DNA of 64,000 nt, taken from Xenophilus sp. E41 (lineage in GTDB: Bacteria; Pseudomonadota; Gammaproteobacteria; Burkholderiales; Burkholderiaceae_C). The stretch's first letter is position 1; each line of letters opens with the position of its first letter. A program made the translations under genes and the position numbers. Below, piece after piece: positions 9,371 to 18,599 of this stretch. The stretch is taken from NCBI RefSeq assembly GCF_003671765.1, contig NZ_QPIB01000005.1:4528-68527 (forward strand), read 5' to 3'. The notes beneath the pieces were generated by a model that saw only the letters and a list, made by a program, of their open reading frames with translations, ran no database searches and had not been told where the DNA came from.

Positions 9371-10918
9371 CTACTTCCTCTTGCTGGGTGTCGATGCCCA
9401 CTTCATAGCGCCGCCAAAGGCCATGTCGGCGGCTTTGCCGCCGGCCGCTTTGGCGCCTGCCGTACCAGCAGCAAGCCCTTGCAACATGCCCCCCACGGCG
9501 TAGCCCGCCCATCCCAAGGCGGTTACCCAGAACAAGGGCAGCACGATGAACATCGTCGCCATGACGAAATTCAACAGCATGTCTCCGAAGGCATTGTTGA
9601 GGCCCATGACCGGATCGAAATTCGTATGCGGCCGGTTCCATCCCCAGCCCCATCCGTAGAGCGCGTCCAGAATGGTGCTGTCGATCCAGCGCGCGAGTTG
9701 GAACCAGAAATCCACGAAGAACAGCGCAAACTGCACCACGCTGACCGTCACGAGTGTTTTCAGGTTGTAGGTGCTAACCATGAGCACCACCGGAATGCAG
9801 ACAACCAGCGCCATCTTCAAGAGCGCCAGCACCATCGGAAGAGCCTGGCGCATTGCATCCATGGAGGGGAAGTAGCCCAGCGAGCCTACCGCCAGTCCTA
9901 CGTCGGCCGCCGCCCGGGTGATGATGTTTGGGTCGGTCATTTCGATCTGGCCACCGTAGTCCGTATAGACGCTGCCTTGGTTCAGCTTCTGCTGTCGCGG
10001 TGACGCGATCGCGCGGATCACCGAATCGTCCACCTCGGCACGGCTCAGGAAGCCAGCCCAGCCCGCCAGGCGATTGAGCAGGCTCGGGTCCACCTGACCC
10101 AGCAAGCGTGCCCGCAGTCCATTGCTGCCATCGGCCCACCATTGCCTGCAGGTCGGATAGCCGCCGCCGCTGGCCACCTGCGCAAGCCCTGCGTCGCGCG
10201 TGCTGTCATAGGGCCAGTCCTCGCGCGGGGTGCTGGAACGGTATGTGTCGTAGTAGCCGTTCGTGTCCGTGAAGAAGCGTGAGCCGATCCAGGTTACGTC
10301 GTGCAGCTGCTGCTCATCGAGTTGAGGCCGCTGCATGAACAATTTCGCCCGCGCAGCCCCATAGCAATCCCGCGAGAAATCCGCTACTTCCTGAGCCAAC
10401 ACTGGGTCGTCAATGCGAGTCGCGTCGATCTCCATGCGCATCTGCCGCAGGTCCGTGCCGCACGGGATCGCTGCCACTGAAGCGCCCGTGACGGCGCGCG
10501 AGAGCGCGTGCATGAACGCCCACCACACCGGCACCTTCGCCGACTGGTTGTTGATGGTGCTGAAAGATTGCGACCAGCCGGTATTCGAGGGCTGCGGCAC
10601 ACTGACCTGGCATTGCGCCGAGCGCGAGCTGTCGTACTGGATGGTGTTGAGGTCCACGTCGATGAACGGGATGCCCGCGAACATCACCACCACGATGGCG
10701 ACGAAGACCCGGTTCTCGATGCGGGCGGCGCTCAGCACGCCTTTATTGCCCTCGTCGGCGCCTTCTGCACGGGCCTTCAACCACTCCTGCACGATGATCG
10801 CCACGAAAGGCAGCGCGAAGACGCCGCTGGATACCAGCACGGCCCAGATGCCGTTGTTGACGATCCAGGACACCAGCGTAAGGTAATACTCCAGGTAGTC
10901 GGTCGTGAACAGAGTCAT
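9371..10918 (-). CDS. traG: TraG N-terminal-type inner membrane transfer protein
   Basis: This 515-residue membrane protein has helices near residues 20-45, 70-90, 365-395 and 440-490, with a large periplasmic region between them containing several cysteines (CQVSV, PCGTD, RDCYG, TCRQWW). This is the layout of the TraG_N protein of ICE type IV secretion systems, which is thought to act in mating-pair stabilisation. It is the last gene of the third transfer operon, 15 bp beyond the next upstream gene. The C-terminal tail is Gly/Ala-rich. Confidence 0.8.
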   Translation of the reverse strand: MTLFTTDYLEYYLTLVSWIVNNGIWAVLVSSGVFALPFVAIIVQEWLKARAEGADEGNKGVLSAARIENRVFVAIVVVMFAGIPFIDVDLNTIQYDSSRSAQCQVSVPQPSNTGWSQSFSTINNQSAKVPVWWAFMHALSRAVTGASVAAIPCGTDLRQMRMEIDATRIDDPVLAQEVADFSRDCYGAARAKLFMQRPQLDEQQLHDVTWIGSRFFTDTNGYYDTYRSSTPREDWPYDSTRDAGLAQVASGGGYPTCRQWWADGSNGLRARLLGQVDPSLLNRLAGWAGFLSRAEVDDSVIRAIASPRQQKLNQGSVYTDYGGQIEMTDPNIITRAAADVGLAVGSLGYFPSMDAMRQALPMVLALLKMALVVCIPVVLMVSTYNLKTLVTVSVVQFALFFVDFWFQLARWIDSTILDALYGWGWGWNRPHTNFDPVMGLNNAFGDMLLNFVMATMFIVLPLFWVTALGWAGYAVGGMLQGLAAGTAGAKAAGGKAADMAFGGAMKWASTPSKRK

Positions 10919-10933
10919 GGCCCGAATCTCCTC

Positions 10934-11290
10934 TCAGCCCTGCATCAACAGGCTGGCTTCCAGCGCCACGATGGCGACGACGCCTGCGATCTCGGTGCGC
11001 ACCAGGCGGTGCCGCGCCTGGGCGTCGTCCTCACGTACCAGCAGCCGGCGGCGCATCCAGATCCACCCGTACACCGTCGCCCCGTATAGACACAGCCGCC
11101 ACACGAATAAGTAACCCGCAGCGGCGGCGAGCCACCGCTCCCAGCCGGCAACGCTGCCGACCAGGTAGATGCCGGCGATGTTGGCCGCGACCGCGGCGGC
11201 AACGATCAGCACCGTCCACAGCAGCGCCTTCGCCGCGCGCCGGCTGAACAGCCAGCGCAAGGGGCGCCAAGTCATGCGCGCCGCGCTCAT
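10934..11290 (-). CDS. Small ICE membrane protein
   Basis: The 118-residue protein has an Arg-rich start, then three hydrophobic helices at about residues 23-45, 48-75 and 103-116. It is always seen between the TIGR03755 and TraG genes in this ICE type, and its start overlaps the preceding stop by 4 bp, so it is cotranslated with the transfer operon. I do not recognise a named domain; a structural role in the mating channel is inferred from position only. Confidence 0.6.
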   Translation of the reverse strand: MSAARMTWRPLRWLFSRRAAKALLWTVLIVAAAVAANIAGIYLVGSVAGWERWLAAAAGYLFVWRLCLYGATVYGWIWMRRRLLVREDDAQARHRLVRTEIAGVVAIVALEASLLMQG

Positions 11291-12681
11291 GGCCTGGCTC
11301 CTGGATTGCCCTTCTGCAACTGGTCGAGGCGGTCGGGTACCGGATCACCCTCGTAGATGCCGCGCGAGCCTGCCGCGCGCGTACCGTGCCGCTGGATGAT
11401 GGCCATCGGTGAGTTGTTTGCCAGCTCGCGCCGAAGCTCCAGCTCCGTCTTCAGGTTGCGGATCTCCCGGTCGAGCGTGTCGCTCTCGTGGTTCACGGCC
11501 TTGACCGCGAGTTCGTTGGCTGCGACGTTGGGCTCCTTCTTGCCCGTGAGCAGCGTGCGCTGGAGCAGCAGCGCTTTTTCCAGCACCGACGACAGCGCCA
11601 CCTCCGACGCGAGGCGCCGCGCCAGAAGGTCCTGGTCCGGCTCGTCGCGCAGCGCCTCGATCACGCCACGCGTGATTGGCAGCGACGTGCTGCCAGCCTC
11701 GCGCAGGTTCTCAAAGGTGGTAGTGCGCGTGCCGGAAACCAGCTCCTGAAGGACCTCCAGCTTCGCCTCGTACTCTTCCTGGATCAGCGGCGTCAGCCCG
11801 ACGCCGGGCACCGTCTCGGTCTTGGTGCAGGAGTCGCAGGTGCGCTGCACCTGCTCTCCGAGGACCCGCGTGGCCCATTCGGTCGCCTGCTGCGGCGACG
11901 TCCAGGTCTGGCAGGACAGGCTCGCACAACTGGCGGACGCGATGGAGGATGTGTCCGTCACGCCACGACCGTTGACCAGGTTGTAGCCCGCGCGGGTGAC
12001 GTCGCCGACCACCCGGATGGCGGACTGGCCTGCGCCACCAGCATTGCTGCCACCCACCCAGGGCACGCCGTCGTTGCCGCGGCGCGTCTCGGCCTGCTCG
12101 ACGGCCGACACGGCATCGTTGCTGCCAACCGCGTCACGCAAGGCCATGCCTTCGGCCATCTGGCTCCAGCCAAGCTGGCCACCCGCTGTCTCGGCCATCT
12201 TCTCCGCCATGGCGCGGCACGTCAGCTTGGAGCGGTCGAAGTCCAGCCGCGCCTGCAGCACGCCGTTGGTCAGCAGGTTGTACAGGCCCGGATCGGCGCG
12301 CTGAATGATCAGCGCCGGCAGGGACGCTACCGCGCTGGTGGCGCTCTGGATTACGTTGCTCATGATCTGCTGAAAGCCGTTCGTGATGCCGTTGAGCTGA
12401 TTGCGCAGCGTGGTCTGGATGCTCATGTCGCCGCAGATCAGGTTGCTGTTCCACCCCACACCGACCCCGATGGAGCGCATGCCGGCCGCGCGGCCCATGG
12501 ACACCGCGCTGCCGCCGCCGATCGAGTACATGACGTCATCGCCAATGACGGGGCCGCTGTTCTGGTATCCGACCTGTGCCCACGCCAGGCCGCAGACCAG
12601 GGCGAGCGTGCCGGCCAGTGCCGTCGGGCGCAGCAGGCGGCACGCCTTGGTGGACAGGTTCTTCGGTTCAGGACGCTTCAT
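11287..12681 (-). CDS. ICE transfer protein, TIGR03755 (PFL_4711) family
   Basis: The 464-residue product has a signal peptide (hydrophobic residues 19-34, cleavage after AWA) and is predicted periplasmic. Features are GMRSIGVGVGWNSNLICGDM, paired cysteines (ASCASLSC and CDSCTKTE) and a C-terminal coiled-coil-like region rich in E, L and R (about 380-430). The family is specific to PFGI/clc-type ICEs and sits in the TraU/TraW position, so it likely helps build the envelope-spanning channel. Confidence 0.8.
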   Translation of the reverse strand: MKRPEPKNLSTKACRLLRPTALAGTLALVCGLAWAQVGYQNSGPVIGDDVMYSIGGGSAVSMGRAAGMRSIGVGVGWNSNLICGDMSIQTTLRNQLNGITNGFQQIMSNVIQSATSAVASLPALIIQRADPGLYNLLTNGVLQARLDFDRSKLTCRAMAEKMAETAGGQLGWSQMAEGMALRDAVGSNDAVSAVEQAETRRGNDGVPWVGGSNAGGAGQSAIRVVGDVTRAGYNLVNGRGVTDTSSIASASCASLSCQTWTSPQQATEWATRVLGEQVQRTCDSCTKTETVPGVGLTPLIQEEYEAKLEVLQELVSGTRTTTFENLREAGSTSLPITRGVIEALRDEPDQDLLARRLASEVALSSVLEKALLLQRTLLTGKKEPNVAANELAVKAVNHESDTLDREIRNLKTELELRRELANNSPMAIIQRHGTRAAGSRGIYEGDPVPDRLDQLQKGNPGARP

Positions 12682-12690
12682 CGTGGCACC

Positions 12691-13641
12691 TCAGAGGAAA
12701 TCGACGCTGCCGAGGAACACCTGGCCCCGGCGTTCGCAGCACGCATACGGACGCCACAGCGCCCACGCGTAGTCGCCTTGCTGGGCTTGGGTCAGCGTGC
12801 CGCTGTGGGGGAACACCACGCAGGTGTTCGACAGGCGCGGCGTCAGTTCCTGCCACTTGCCGGTCGAGGCATCACCTTCCATCAGCGCGCCGGCCGGCCA
12901 GTAGCCATCACGCGCGTTGGCGAGCAGCGGCTGGTACACGTGCAACTGCCCGCGCCGCGTGACGACGTCACCGGCGCGCTGAGCCACGACCGCCCCGGAT
13001 TTGTGGTCGTCGGTCTGGTGCAGGAAGCCGCCGCGCGGATAGACATTGCCCCAGAGGTTCATCGTGGTGCGCGCACCGACCTCGCGCCGGCCCGGGATCA
13101 GCGCCTCCGGGTAGGCCATCTCGGGCACGTTGTAGCGCCAGGCCAGCGTGTCCAAGGTGCTGAGCAGATACGGCATGAAGGCCGTTCCCGCGCCTTGGCA
13201 AAAATAGCCCGAGGACGAGGCGAACTGGTTGAACACCTCGCCGCCGGGATGGCCGATGACATCGGCGTTCTTGAATTTGGCGAGGTTGTTTTCGTGGTCT
13301 TCGTTGGTGGTGCCGTCGCCGCCTGCCTGGGCCGAGGCGTTCGGCATGCTCATCGCTCGCACTTCGACCCAGGGGTTCTCTCCGGTGTTGCTGTAGCTGG
13401 AGACGACCGCATCGGGGACGTAGTGCCGGACCTTGGTGGACGTGCGCACCGAGCAGCCGCCATAGGTGCAATACAGCCAGTAGCAGATGCCCACCACCCG
13501 GTACTCCAGGCAGTCCGGCGACATGACGGAGGACACGATGGTGACGGTGTTCAGGGCGTAGCTGCCCGTGGCGCTGACCAGCAGCAGCGAGGCCACGGCG
13601 ACGCGCAGGCGGCGCAGCAGGTCGAATGGGCGATAGGTCAC
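12691..13641 (-). CDS. ICE transfer protein, TIGR03756 (PFL_4710, TraU-like) family
   Basis: The 316-residue exported protein has a signal peptide (residues 10-29, ending SYA-LN) and many cysteines in pairs (PDCLEYRVVGICYWLYCTYGGC cannot be cited in full, but four Cys fall within 22 residues from about 43). A final PYACCERRG motif is present. Such Cys-rich architecture is that of TraU-like proteins, needed for mating-channel assembly and dependent on disulfide formation. The gene is 9 bp from TIGR03755 and overlaps TIGR03757 by 4 bp. Confidence 0.8.
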   Translation of the reverse strand: MTYRPFDLLRRLRVAVASLLLVSATGSYALNTVTIVSSVMSPDCLEYRVVGICYWLYCTYGGCSVRTSTKVRHYVPDAVVSSYSNTGENPWVEVRAMSMPNASAQAGGDGTTNEDHENNLAKFKNADVIGHPGGEVFNQFASSSGYFCQGAGTAFMPYLLSTLDTLAWRYNVPEMAYPEALIPGRREVGARTTMNLWGNVYPRGGFLHQTDDHKSGAVVAQRAGDVVTRRGQLHVYQPLLANARDGYWPAGALMEGDASTGKWQELTPRLSNTCVVFPHSGTLTQAQQGDYAWALWRPYACCERRGQVFLGSVDFL

Positions 13642-14093
13642 GGTTGCCTCCTCCGGTGCTGCTCGATGCAGGACACGGCCCGGGCCACGTCAGGCTCGCC
13701 ATAGACCACATAGCGTTGGTCCACCACGACGGCCGGGATGGTCGTGACACCCAAACTCCATGCGTCGGTGATGCCCTGGTAGGCGGTGCCAATGCGGCGC
13801 TGAAGGTCGGTGCCGCCTTGGTTCAGGCGTTGCCGGACGATGGCTGCTGCGCGCTCGGGGTCGGCTGGCAGATCTGCGGAAAGCTCTGCTTCGAGCCCGG
13901 ATGCCCGGTCCAGCTCGATCAGCCGCTCGCCGCCCATGGTCTTGACCGGGTGGCGGCTGTCGGTGACGACCACCACGTCGGCGGCGAACGCGGCCGGGCT
14001 GAATGCCGCGAACGACGCCGGCAGCACGATGGCCAGGCCAAGGGTTCGCCAGCCTGGTGCGAACCGGGTAAAAGCTCCTGGCATGTCTTGCAC
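13638..14093 (-). CDS. ICE transfer protein, TIGR03757 (PFL_4709, TrbC/TraW-like)
   Basis: This 151-residue protein has a signal peptide (hydrophobic residues 17-37, ending AFA-AD) and a thioredoxin-like C-terminal half with GVTTIPAVVVDQRYVVYGEPDV, matching F-type TrbC/TIGR03757 proteins. No CxxC is present; a single Cys lies near the end. It is the first gene of the third transfer operon, and the start at 14093 is 51 bp downstream of the shared ATTGTTTG motif. A start three codons later (MPGAF) is equally possible. Confidence 0.75.
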   Translation of the reverse strand: MQDMPGAFTRFAPGWRTLGLAIVLPASFAAFSPAAFAADVVVVTDSRHPVKTMGGERLIELDRASGLEAELSADLPADPERAAAIVRQRLNQGGTDLQRRIGTAYQGITDAWSLGVTTIPAVVVDQRYVVYGEPDVARAVSCIEQHRRRQP

Positions 14094-14144
14094 CCCGGAA
14101 GTTGATCAGGGCCATAGTCAAACGCCGAACCCCATGCGGCCCCA

Positions 14145-14153
14145 ACAAACAAT
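14145..14153 (-). promoter_or_regulatory. Shared transfer-operon motif, copy 3 (before TIGR03757)
   Basis: On the minus strand the sequence reads ATTGTTTGT inside GCGCATTGTTTGTTGGGG, 51 bp before the first codon of the TIGR03757-to-traG operon. The same core occurs before the two other transfer operons at 23486 and 37013. It is probably part of a promoter or activator site. Confidence 0.5.
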
Positions 14154-14248
14154 GCGCATCGCGGCCACCCCGCATACCTGCTTGTGTCGCCGCGCAGAAA
14201 AATGCGGAGGCCGAAGCCTCCGCGCTGATCAACGAAGCAGTACAACCC

Positions 14249-14743
14249 TTACAGCAGGCCGGACTCCGCAAAGGAGAACGGGGCACCCTGGCCGACGATG
14301 ATGTGGTCCAGTACCCGCACATCGATGAGCGCCAGCGCGGCCTGCAGTTGCTGGGTCAGCATGCGATCCGCGCTCGACGGCTCGGAAATGCCCGAGGGGT
14401 GCTGGTGCGCGAAGACCACCGCGGCCGCATTCAACTGCAGAACACGCTGCACAACGACACGCGGATAGACCGAAGTCGCGTTGATCGTGCCCCTGAACAG
14501 CGGCTCGTAGGCCAGTACCTGGTGCATGCTGTCCAGGAACACAGCGACGAATATTTCGTTGGGCTCGGCCACCAGCTTCACGCGCAGGTAGTCGCGCACG
14601 GCCGTGGGGTCGAGGAGTTTCGGACCCGCTTTGAAAACCCGCTTCTCCAGCAGCGCAATGGCTTGCTGGATGATCCAGTCCTCGTGCTGGGCAGCGATGG
14701 CGGAAAGCGACTCCAGGCAGGAGTCATTGACGACGAAAGACAT
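14249..14743 (-). CDS. radC: RadC family JAB-domain protein
   Basis: This 164-residue protein is a short ICE-type RadC with the JAB/MPN metal motif AHQHPSG and a following D in EPSSADRM. Chromosomal RadC is longer; the ICE versions lack the N-terminal helix-hairpin-helix and their role is unknown, though they are often grouped with antirestriction genes. The start at 14743 has TGGAGGTT directly upstream. The leader carries a copy of the structured RNA described at 14818, the arrangement after which the published radC RNA motif was named. Confidence 0.85.
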   Translation of the reverse strand: MSFVVNDSCLESLSAIAAQHEDWIIQQAIALLEKRVFKAGPKLLDPTAVRDYLRVKLVAEPNEIFVAVFLDSMHQVLAYEPLFRGTINATSVYPRVVVQRVLQLNAAAVVFAHQHPSGISEPSSADRMLTQQLQAALALIDVRVLDHIIVGQGAPFSFAESGLL

Positions 14744-14817
14744 GGCGAACCTCCAAATGGTGAGATCGGAGGGCGCGCGCCCGGGGAGGGCAAGCCCTCC
14801 TGGGGAACGAACAAGGT

Positions 14818-14954
14818 GCATCCATCACCGCGGTGGCGGTGATCGTTCGCGGCCAGGATGCGAGGCGAACGGGTTGCGGTCAGCGCAGCGGACTGCGCCG
14901 TAGCCTTGAAGACCGGGGCTACCTGGGCATGTCGCCGACGACGTCGGCAGGCAT
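14818..14954 (-). ncRNA. radC-type structured leader RNA, copy 1
   Basis: Read on the minus strand, the segment folds into ordered helices: P1 GCCGACG/CGTCGGC, P2 GTAGCC/GGCTAC around a loop with GGTCTTC, P3 GCGCAG/CTGCGC, P4 GCATCC/GGATGC enclosing ATCACCGC/GCGGTGAT, and an interleaved pairing GTTCGC/GCGAAC that would form a pseudoknot. The copies at 46151 and 55279 keep every helix with different bases, so the structure is under selection. It ends 74 bp before the radC start codon. Its first 36 bases overlap the 3' end of the DsbA-like gene. Confidence 0.75.
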
Positions 14955-15683
14955 TTCCGATGTGGGTATGGCGGCGGGATCGCCGGCCGCGAGCATGTCC
15001 ATGGCCGACAGCAAGGCATCGCCCTCGATCGGGCCCTGCAGCAGGATCGCCTTGCCGGTTTCGCGATCGTGCAGCCGCAGCGATGGCGTGGCGATCACGC
15101 CGCTGTTCGTGGCTTCCGCCGTCTGGGCGCGGATCGGTGCATCGGGCCGCTCGCTCGCCAGACACTGCTCGATCGCTGGAGTGAGGTCGGGGTAGCGCAG
15201 CCCTTCAGGCAAGCCCTGGCCGTCGCTCCGCGTGTGGGCATAGACCCATTCGACGGCCTGCCAAAAGGCGGCATGGCTGCCGGCTTCGCCCGCGCATTCC
15301 GCCAGGCGCGCTTCGGCGGACGCGGCTGGCTCATGCGCGGCCAACGGCAGGTGGTGCCATTGCAAGGTCACGTCCGCATTGCCGGCCACCCAACGCTTGA
15401 GCACTGGAAAATAGGACCGGCAGAACGGGCATTCGAGGTCCGCGTAGAGCGTCAGCGTGAAACGCCCTTCCGGATTGCCCATCTGCCACGGAGGCCCAGC
15501 CACCTGCGTGTCGCTGACTGGCGCCGAAGTCTGAGGTGTGGACCCGCCTGGCGAACGTGACACGAGCCAGATCAGCAGCAGCGCAACCAGCACCGCGGCC
15601 AATGCCCAGGGCCAGCGGAACTGCCAGCGCCGACGACGGAACGCCTGGACCTGCATCGGAATGGATGGGCGTTTCTGTTCCAT
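14919..15683 (-). CDS. DsbA-family thiol-disulfide protein of the transfer operon
   Basis: The 254-residue protein has a basic N-terminus, one membrane anchor (residues 26-41) and a periplasmic DsbA/DsbG-like domain with the redox pair C85-P-F-C88 and GVIATPSL as the cis-proline region. It is the standard thioredoxin-like member of PFGI-type transfer operons and probably forms or isomerises the many disulfides of the TraU-like and TIGR03755 proteins. It lies 24 bp behind the VirB4-like gene. The last codons coincide with the first helix of the radC-type RNA. Confidence 0.8.
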   Translation of the reverse strand: MEQKRPSIPMQVQAFRRRRWQFRWPWALAAVLVALLLIWLVSRSPGGSTPQTSAPVSDTQVAGPPWQMGNPEGRFTLTLYADLECPFCRSYFPVLKRWVAGNADVTLQWHHLPLAAHEPAASAEARLAECAGEAGSHAAFWQAVEWVYAHTRSDGQGLPEGLRYPDLTPAIEQCLASERPDAPIRAQTAEATNSGVIATPSLRLHDRETGKAILLQGPIEGDALLSAMDMLAAGDPAAIPTSEMPADVVGDMPR

Positions 15684-15707
15684 GGCGTTCTCCGGTGTAC
15701 GGCAGAT

Positions 15708-18599
15708 TCAGGGCAGGTCCAGGGCCGGCGACTCGATGCCGCGTGCCCGGTCGATCTTCTCGGCCACCTTGAAGGCGGCATCCAACTCGCTGACGCCGTG
15801 CTGCTGCATGAGCTGGTAGCGCTCGGCCTTCTCTTCGGGTTCGGTCTGCGCGAGCGCGAGATACAGGCTCGGCGGCACGGCGCGGAAGAGCACCTCCATG
15901 CTCTTGGAGAGGATGACGCCCTCGGTGAACTTGCCCGCTTCCTTGCGTGCCGAGAGCATCAGCGCTTTCTGCGCTTGGCTCAGTTCGCGGAACCGCGCGA
16001 TCTTCTCCACTTCATCGGGGGGCATCGACAGGCAGATCCACCACTCGATCATGTTGAGCATCGGCTCCGCGGCGCGCGGTAGGTCGTCAATATTTTGTGT
16101 AGCTAGCCAGTACCAGGCCCCCAGCTTGCGCCACATTTTTGTAATTTTCACGGTATACGGCGCGAGCAGCGGGTTCTTGGTGATCACGTGGCCTTCGTCG
16201 GTCACGTTGATGATCGGGCGGCCGAGATACTGGTCACGCTCCGCGATGTTGTTCACCGTGCTGATGAGGCTGATGTACGCGATCGAGAGCTGCGCGTTGT
16301 AGCCCTCGCGGGCGTAGGTCGCCAGATCGACCAGCGTGATGTCGGCCTCGGGCCACGGCGTGCCGTCGCGGTCGAACATCTCGCCGTCCGTGCCTTGGCA
16401 GAACATGTCCATCGCGTCCGCCATCTCCAGCAGCCGCACGCGCCGCATCTCGGGCAACGTCGGGTCCTGGCCGCGGGTGCGCAGCGCATTGCGCACATCG
16501 CGCGTGAGCACAGTGCGCTTCTCTGCCACGCAATGTTCGGCCGCGTCGAGGATGCACTGGCGGATCAGCGAGCGGTCGGCCCGCGTCATCCGCGCTTCTT
16601 CCTTGTCTTCGCCGCCCGTGATCATCAGCCGTGCCGTGATCTCCAGCTCGCCCAGCACGTCGCGCTGCTCGTCCGCCTCCATGGCCGAGGCATCCGGTGG
16701 CAGGTCTTCGTCCAGTGCATCGGCATCGAGCGTCTGCACGTCGCTGGGCGTTTCGATCAGCCGGCGTGCGTCGGCGAACGGCGCCAGGCTGATGCCCGAG
16801 CCGGGTGCCAGCTTGACCCGGTTCACGGTCAGCCCCAGGCGCCTGGCGAAGTCGCTGAACAAGCCGAAGCTGTTGCCGGCTTCCACGATGAAGAGGCGCG
16901 GCCGATAGATCGCGGTGACCTGGTTCAGCAGGTTGTTGAGCGTGGCGCTCTTGCCCGAGCCCGTGGGACCGAACAGGAACAGATGGGCATTCATCTGCCG
17001 ATCCAACCTGTTCAAGGGGTCAAACGTAATCGGGCCGCCTCCGCGATTGAACATCGTGATGCCGGGGTGCCCCGTGCCCTGGGCGCGGCCCCACACCGGC
17101 GACAGGTTCGCCGCGTGCTGGGCGAACATCAGTTGCGTGTACCACCGGCGCCGGTCCTTGCCGGGGTTGTAGCAGCACGGCAGCCAGCGCAGGTAGCTGT
17201 TGAGCGGCGCCACCTCGTCGTCCTCGCGCACCGGCTGCAGGCCGGCGTTGAGCATCACGTTCGCGAGGTCCAGGCCGCGCCGATCCAGTTCCGCCTCGTC
17301 GCGCCCGCGTAGGTAGAACGCCAGAGTGCCCCGGTAGAGCTTGTGCGCGCTGCCGATCAGGGAGCGGGCTTCATGCACGTCCTTGAGCGTCTGCTCCGAC
17401 GCCAGCGTCTCGCCCACAGCTTTCTTCGCCAGATGGTTGAGGTCCGATTCGAGGACGTCCTGCGGCGTGGCCACCATGGTGAGACACATCAAGGTGTCCT
17501 CGGGCATCTGATCGAATAGCGTGTTGATCGCGTCTCCCTTGCGGGTCTCGCCGGTCAGGTGCCCGGTGCCGGGCGGCATGCGCAGCCGGTCGGTGATCAG
17601 CACGCGGTGCGGCATGCCGTCGAAGTACCAGGCCCCTTGCGCCACGTCCGAGCGCGGCTGCCCAAAGAACAGCCGCTGGCTGAAATCCCGCCCGCTCGCC
17701 AACTCGATCTCGCCGGCCTCGCTTTCCTCGGTACTGTCCGGATAGCGCGCCAACGCGTAGAAGCGCTCCCGGTCCTCCACCCCAGGGCCGAGCAGCGTGG
17801 GGCGCGGGTTGAACCATCGCAGCAGCCAGTCGTGAACGTCCGCTGCAACCATGCGCCGGGCCTGGATGCCGGCGTTCGCCAGGCCGCCGCATAGGCGGTC
17901 GCAGACGATGCCCAGCATCTGCTCGGGTGTCTGGCCGCGGCGGTTTGCCTGTCCCTGTCCGCTCGCGCGGCGGTACACCACCATGCGCACACGCCGCGTC
18001 TGCCCGCGCCAGCGCAGCCGCGTAACCACCGTGTCCTCGAACAGGCCGCCGGGCTTGGCCACAGCGCGCAGGTGGTGGCCGAAGAAGCGCAAGTAGAACT
18101 CGGTGAACGCCGAGCCGCGCGCACGTGGCTGCACGTAATCGCGCAAGGTCTGCATGTACTGGTCGAAGCTCGGTTCGTCCTGGGCATAGAGCTGGAGCAC
18201 CCACGGGTTCTCGTCCAGTTCATCGAAACTGTCCTGAAGCGCGTTTTCCAGGGCGTCGCGGGCATGCGCGAGCCAGCCGGGTTCCCGGCCTTCGGTGCCC
18301 AGCGGCACCAGTTCGTAGAACGCCGCCACCGATTGGCCATCCTCCAGGAGCATCGATTTCGACCCGGGCAAGAACTCCACCCAGGGCAGCAGTTCCACGA
18401 AGGACGGCGCAACGTCGTACAGCGCCTGCTCGTCGGCCACGGTCGCTGGCTTGCGGCCGTGGACTGCCGAACCGGGTTCGGGGATGCCGGCCTGGCGCAA
18501 GGCCTCGACGTGGCGCTGCCAGCTGTCCGGCTGCTCATCGCTAGCCGGGCTACTGGAGCCGGCGCCGGCCAGCTTCGGCCATGGGAGTTTCCACCGCAT
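15708..18599 (-). CDS. traC: Conjugative ATPase TraC/VirB4 (TIGR03744, PFL_4706)
   Basis: The 963-residue cytosolic ATPase powers pilus and channel assembly. The Walker A motif GPTGSGKSAT lies at about residues 543-552, Walker B region VDLATYAREGY...and VTDEGH follow in the C-terminal domain, and the N-terminal half is the TraC/VirB4 dimer and membrane-binding region. Length fits the family. It starts with ATG overlapping the stop of the upstream lipoprotein gene (ATGA). All expected motifs are intact. Confidence 0.9.
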   Translation of the reverse strand: MRWKLPWPKLAGAGSSSPASDEQPDSWQRHVEALRQAGIPEPGSAVHGRKPATVADEQALYDVAPSFVELLPWVEFLPGSKSMLLEDGQSVAAFYELVPLGTEGREPGWLAHARDALENALQDSFDELDENPWVLQLYAQDEPSFDQYMQTLRDYVQPRARGSAFTEFYLRFFGHHLRAVAKPGGLFEDTVVTRLRWRGQTRRVRMVVYRRASGQGQANRRGQTPEQMLGIVCDRLCGGLANAGIQARRMVAADVHDWLLRWFNPRPTLLGPGVEDRERFYALARYPDSTEESEAGEIELASGRDFSQRLFFGQPRSDVAQGAWYFDGMPHRVLITDRLRMPPGTGHLTGETRKGDAINTLFDQMPEDTLMCLTMVATPQDVLESDLNHLAKKAVGETLASEQTLKDVHEARSLIGSAHKLYRGTLAFYLRGRDEAELDRRGLDLANVMLNAGLQPVREDDEVAPLNSYLRWLPCCYNPGKDRRRWYTQLMFAQHAANLSPVWGRAQGTGHPGITMFNRGGGPITFDPLNRLDRQMNAHLFLFGPTGSGKSATLNNLLNQVTAIYRPRLFIVEAGNSFGLFSDFARRLGLTVNRVKLAPGSGISLAPFADARRLIETPSDVQTLDADALDEDLPPDASAMEADEQRDVLGELEITARLMITGGEDKEEARMTRADRSLIRQCILDAAEHCVAEKRTVLTRDVRNALRTRGQDPTLPEMRRVRLLEMADAMDMFCQGTDGEMFDRDGTPWPEADITLVDLATYAREGYNAQLSIAYISLISTVNNIAERDQYLGRPIINVTDEGHVITKNPLLAPYTVKITKMWRKLGAWYWLATQNIDDLPRAAEPMLNMIEWWICLSMPPDEVEKIARFRELSQAQKALMLSARKEAGKFTEGVILSKSMEVLFRAVPPSLYLALAQTEPEEKAERYQLMQQHGVSELDAAFKVAEKIDRARGIESPALDLP

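Noticed and set aside
11488..13704. A 738-codon plus-strand open frame
   Set aside because: It lies entirely antisense to TIGR03755, TIGR03756 and TIGR03757 genes, has Arg/Ala/Gly/His-rich composition and no domain. Long antisense frames are expected in GC-rich DNA.
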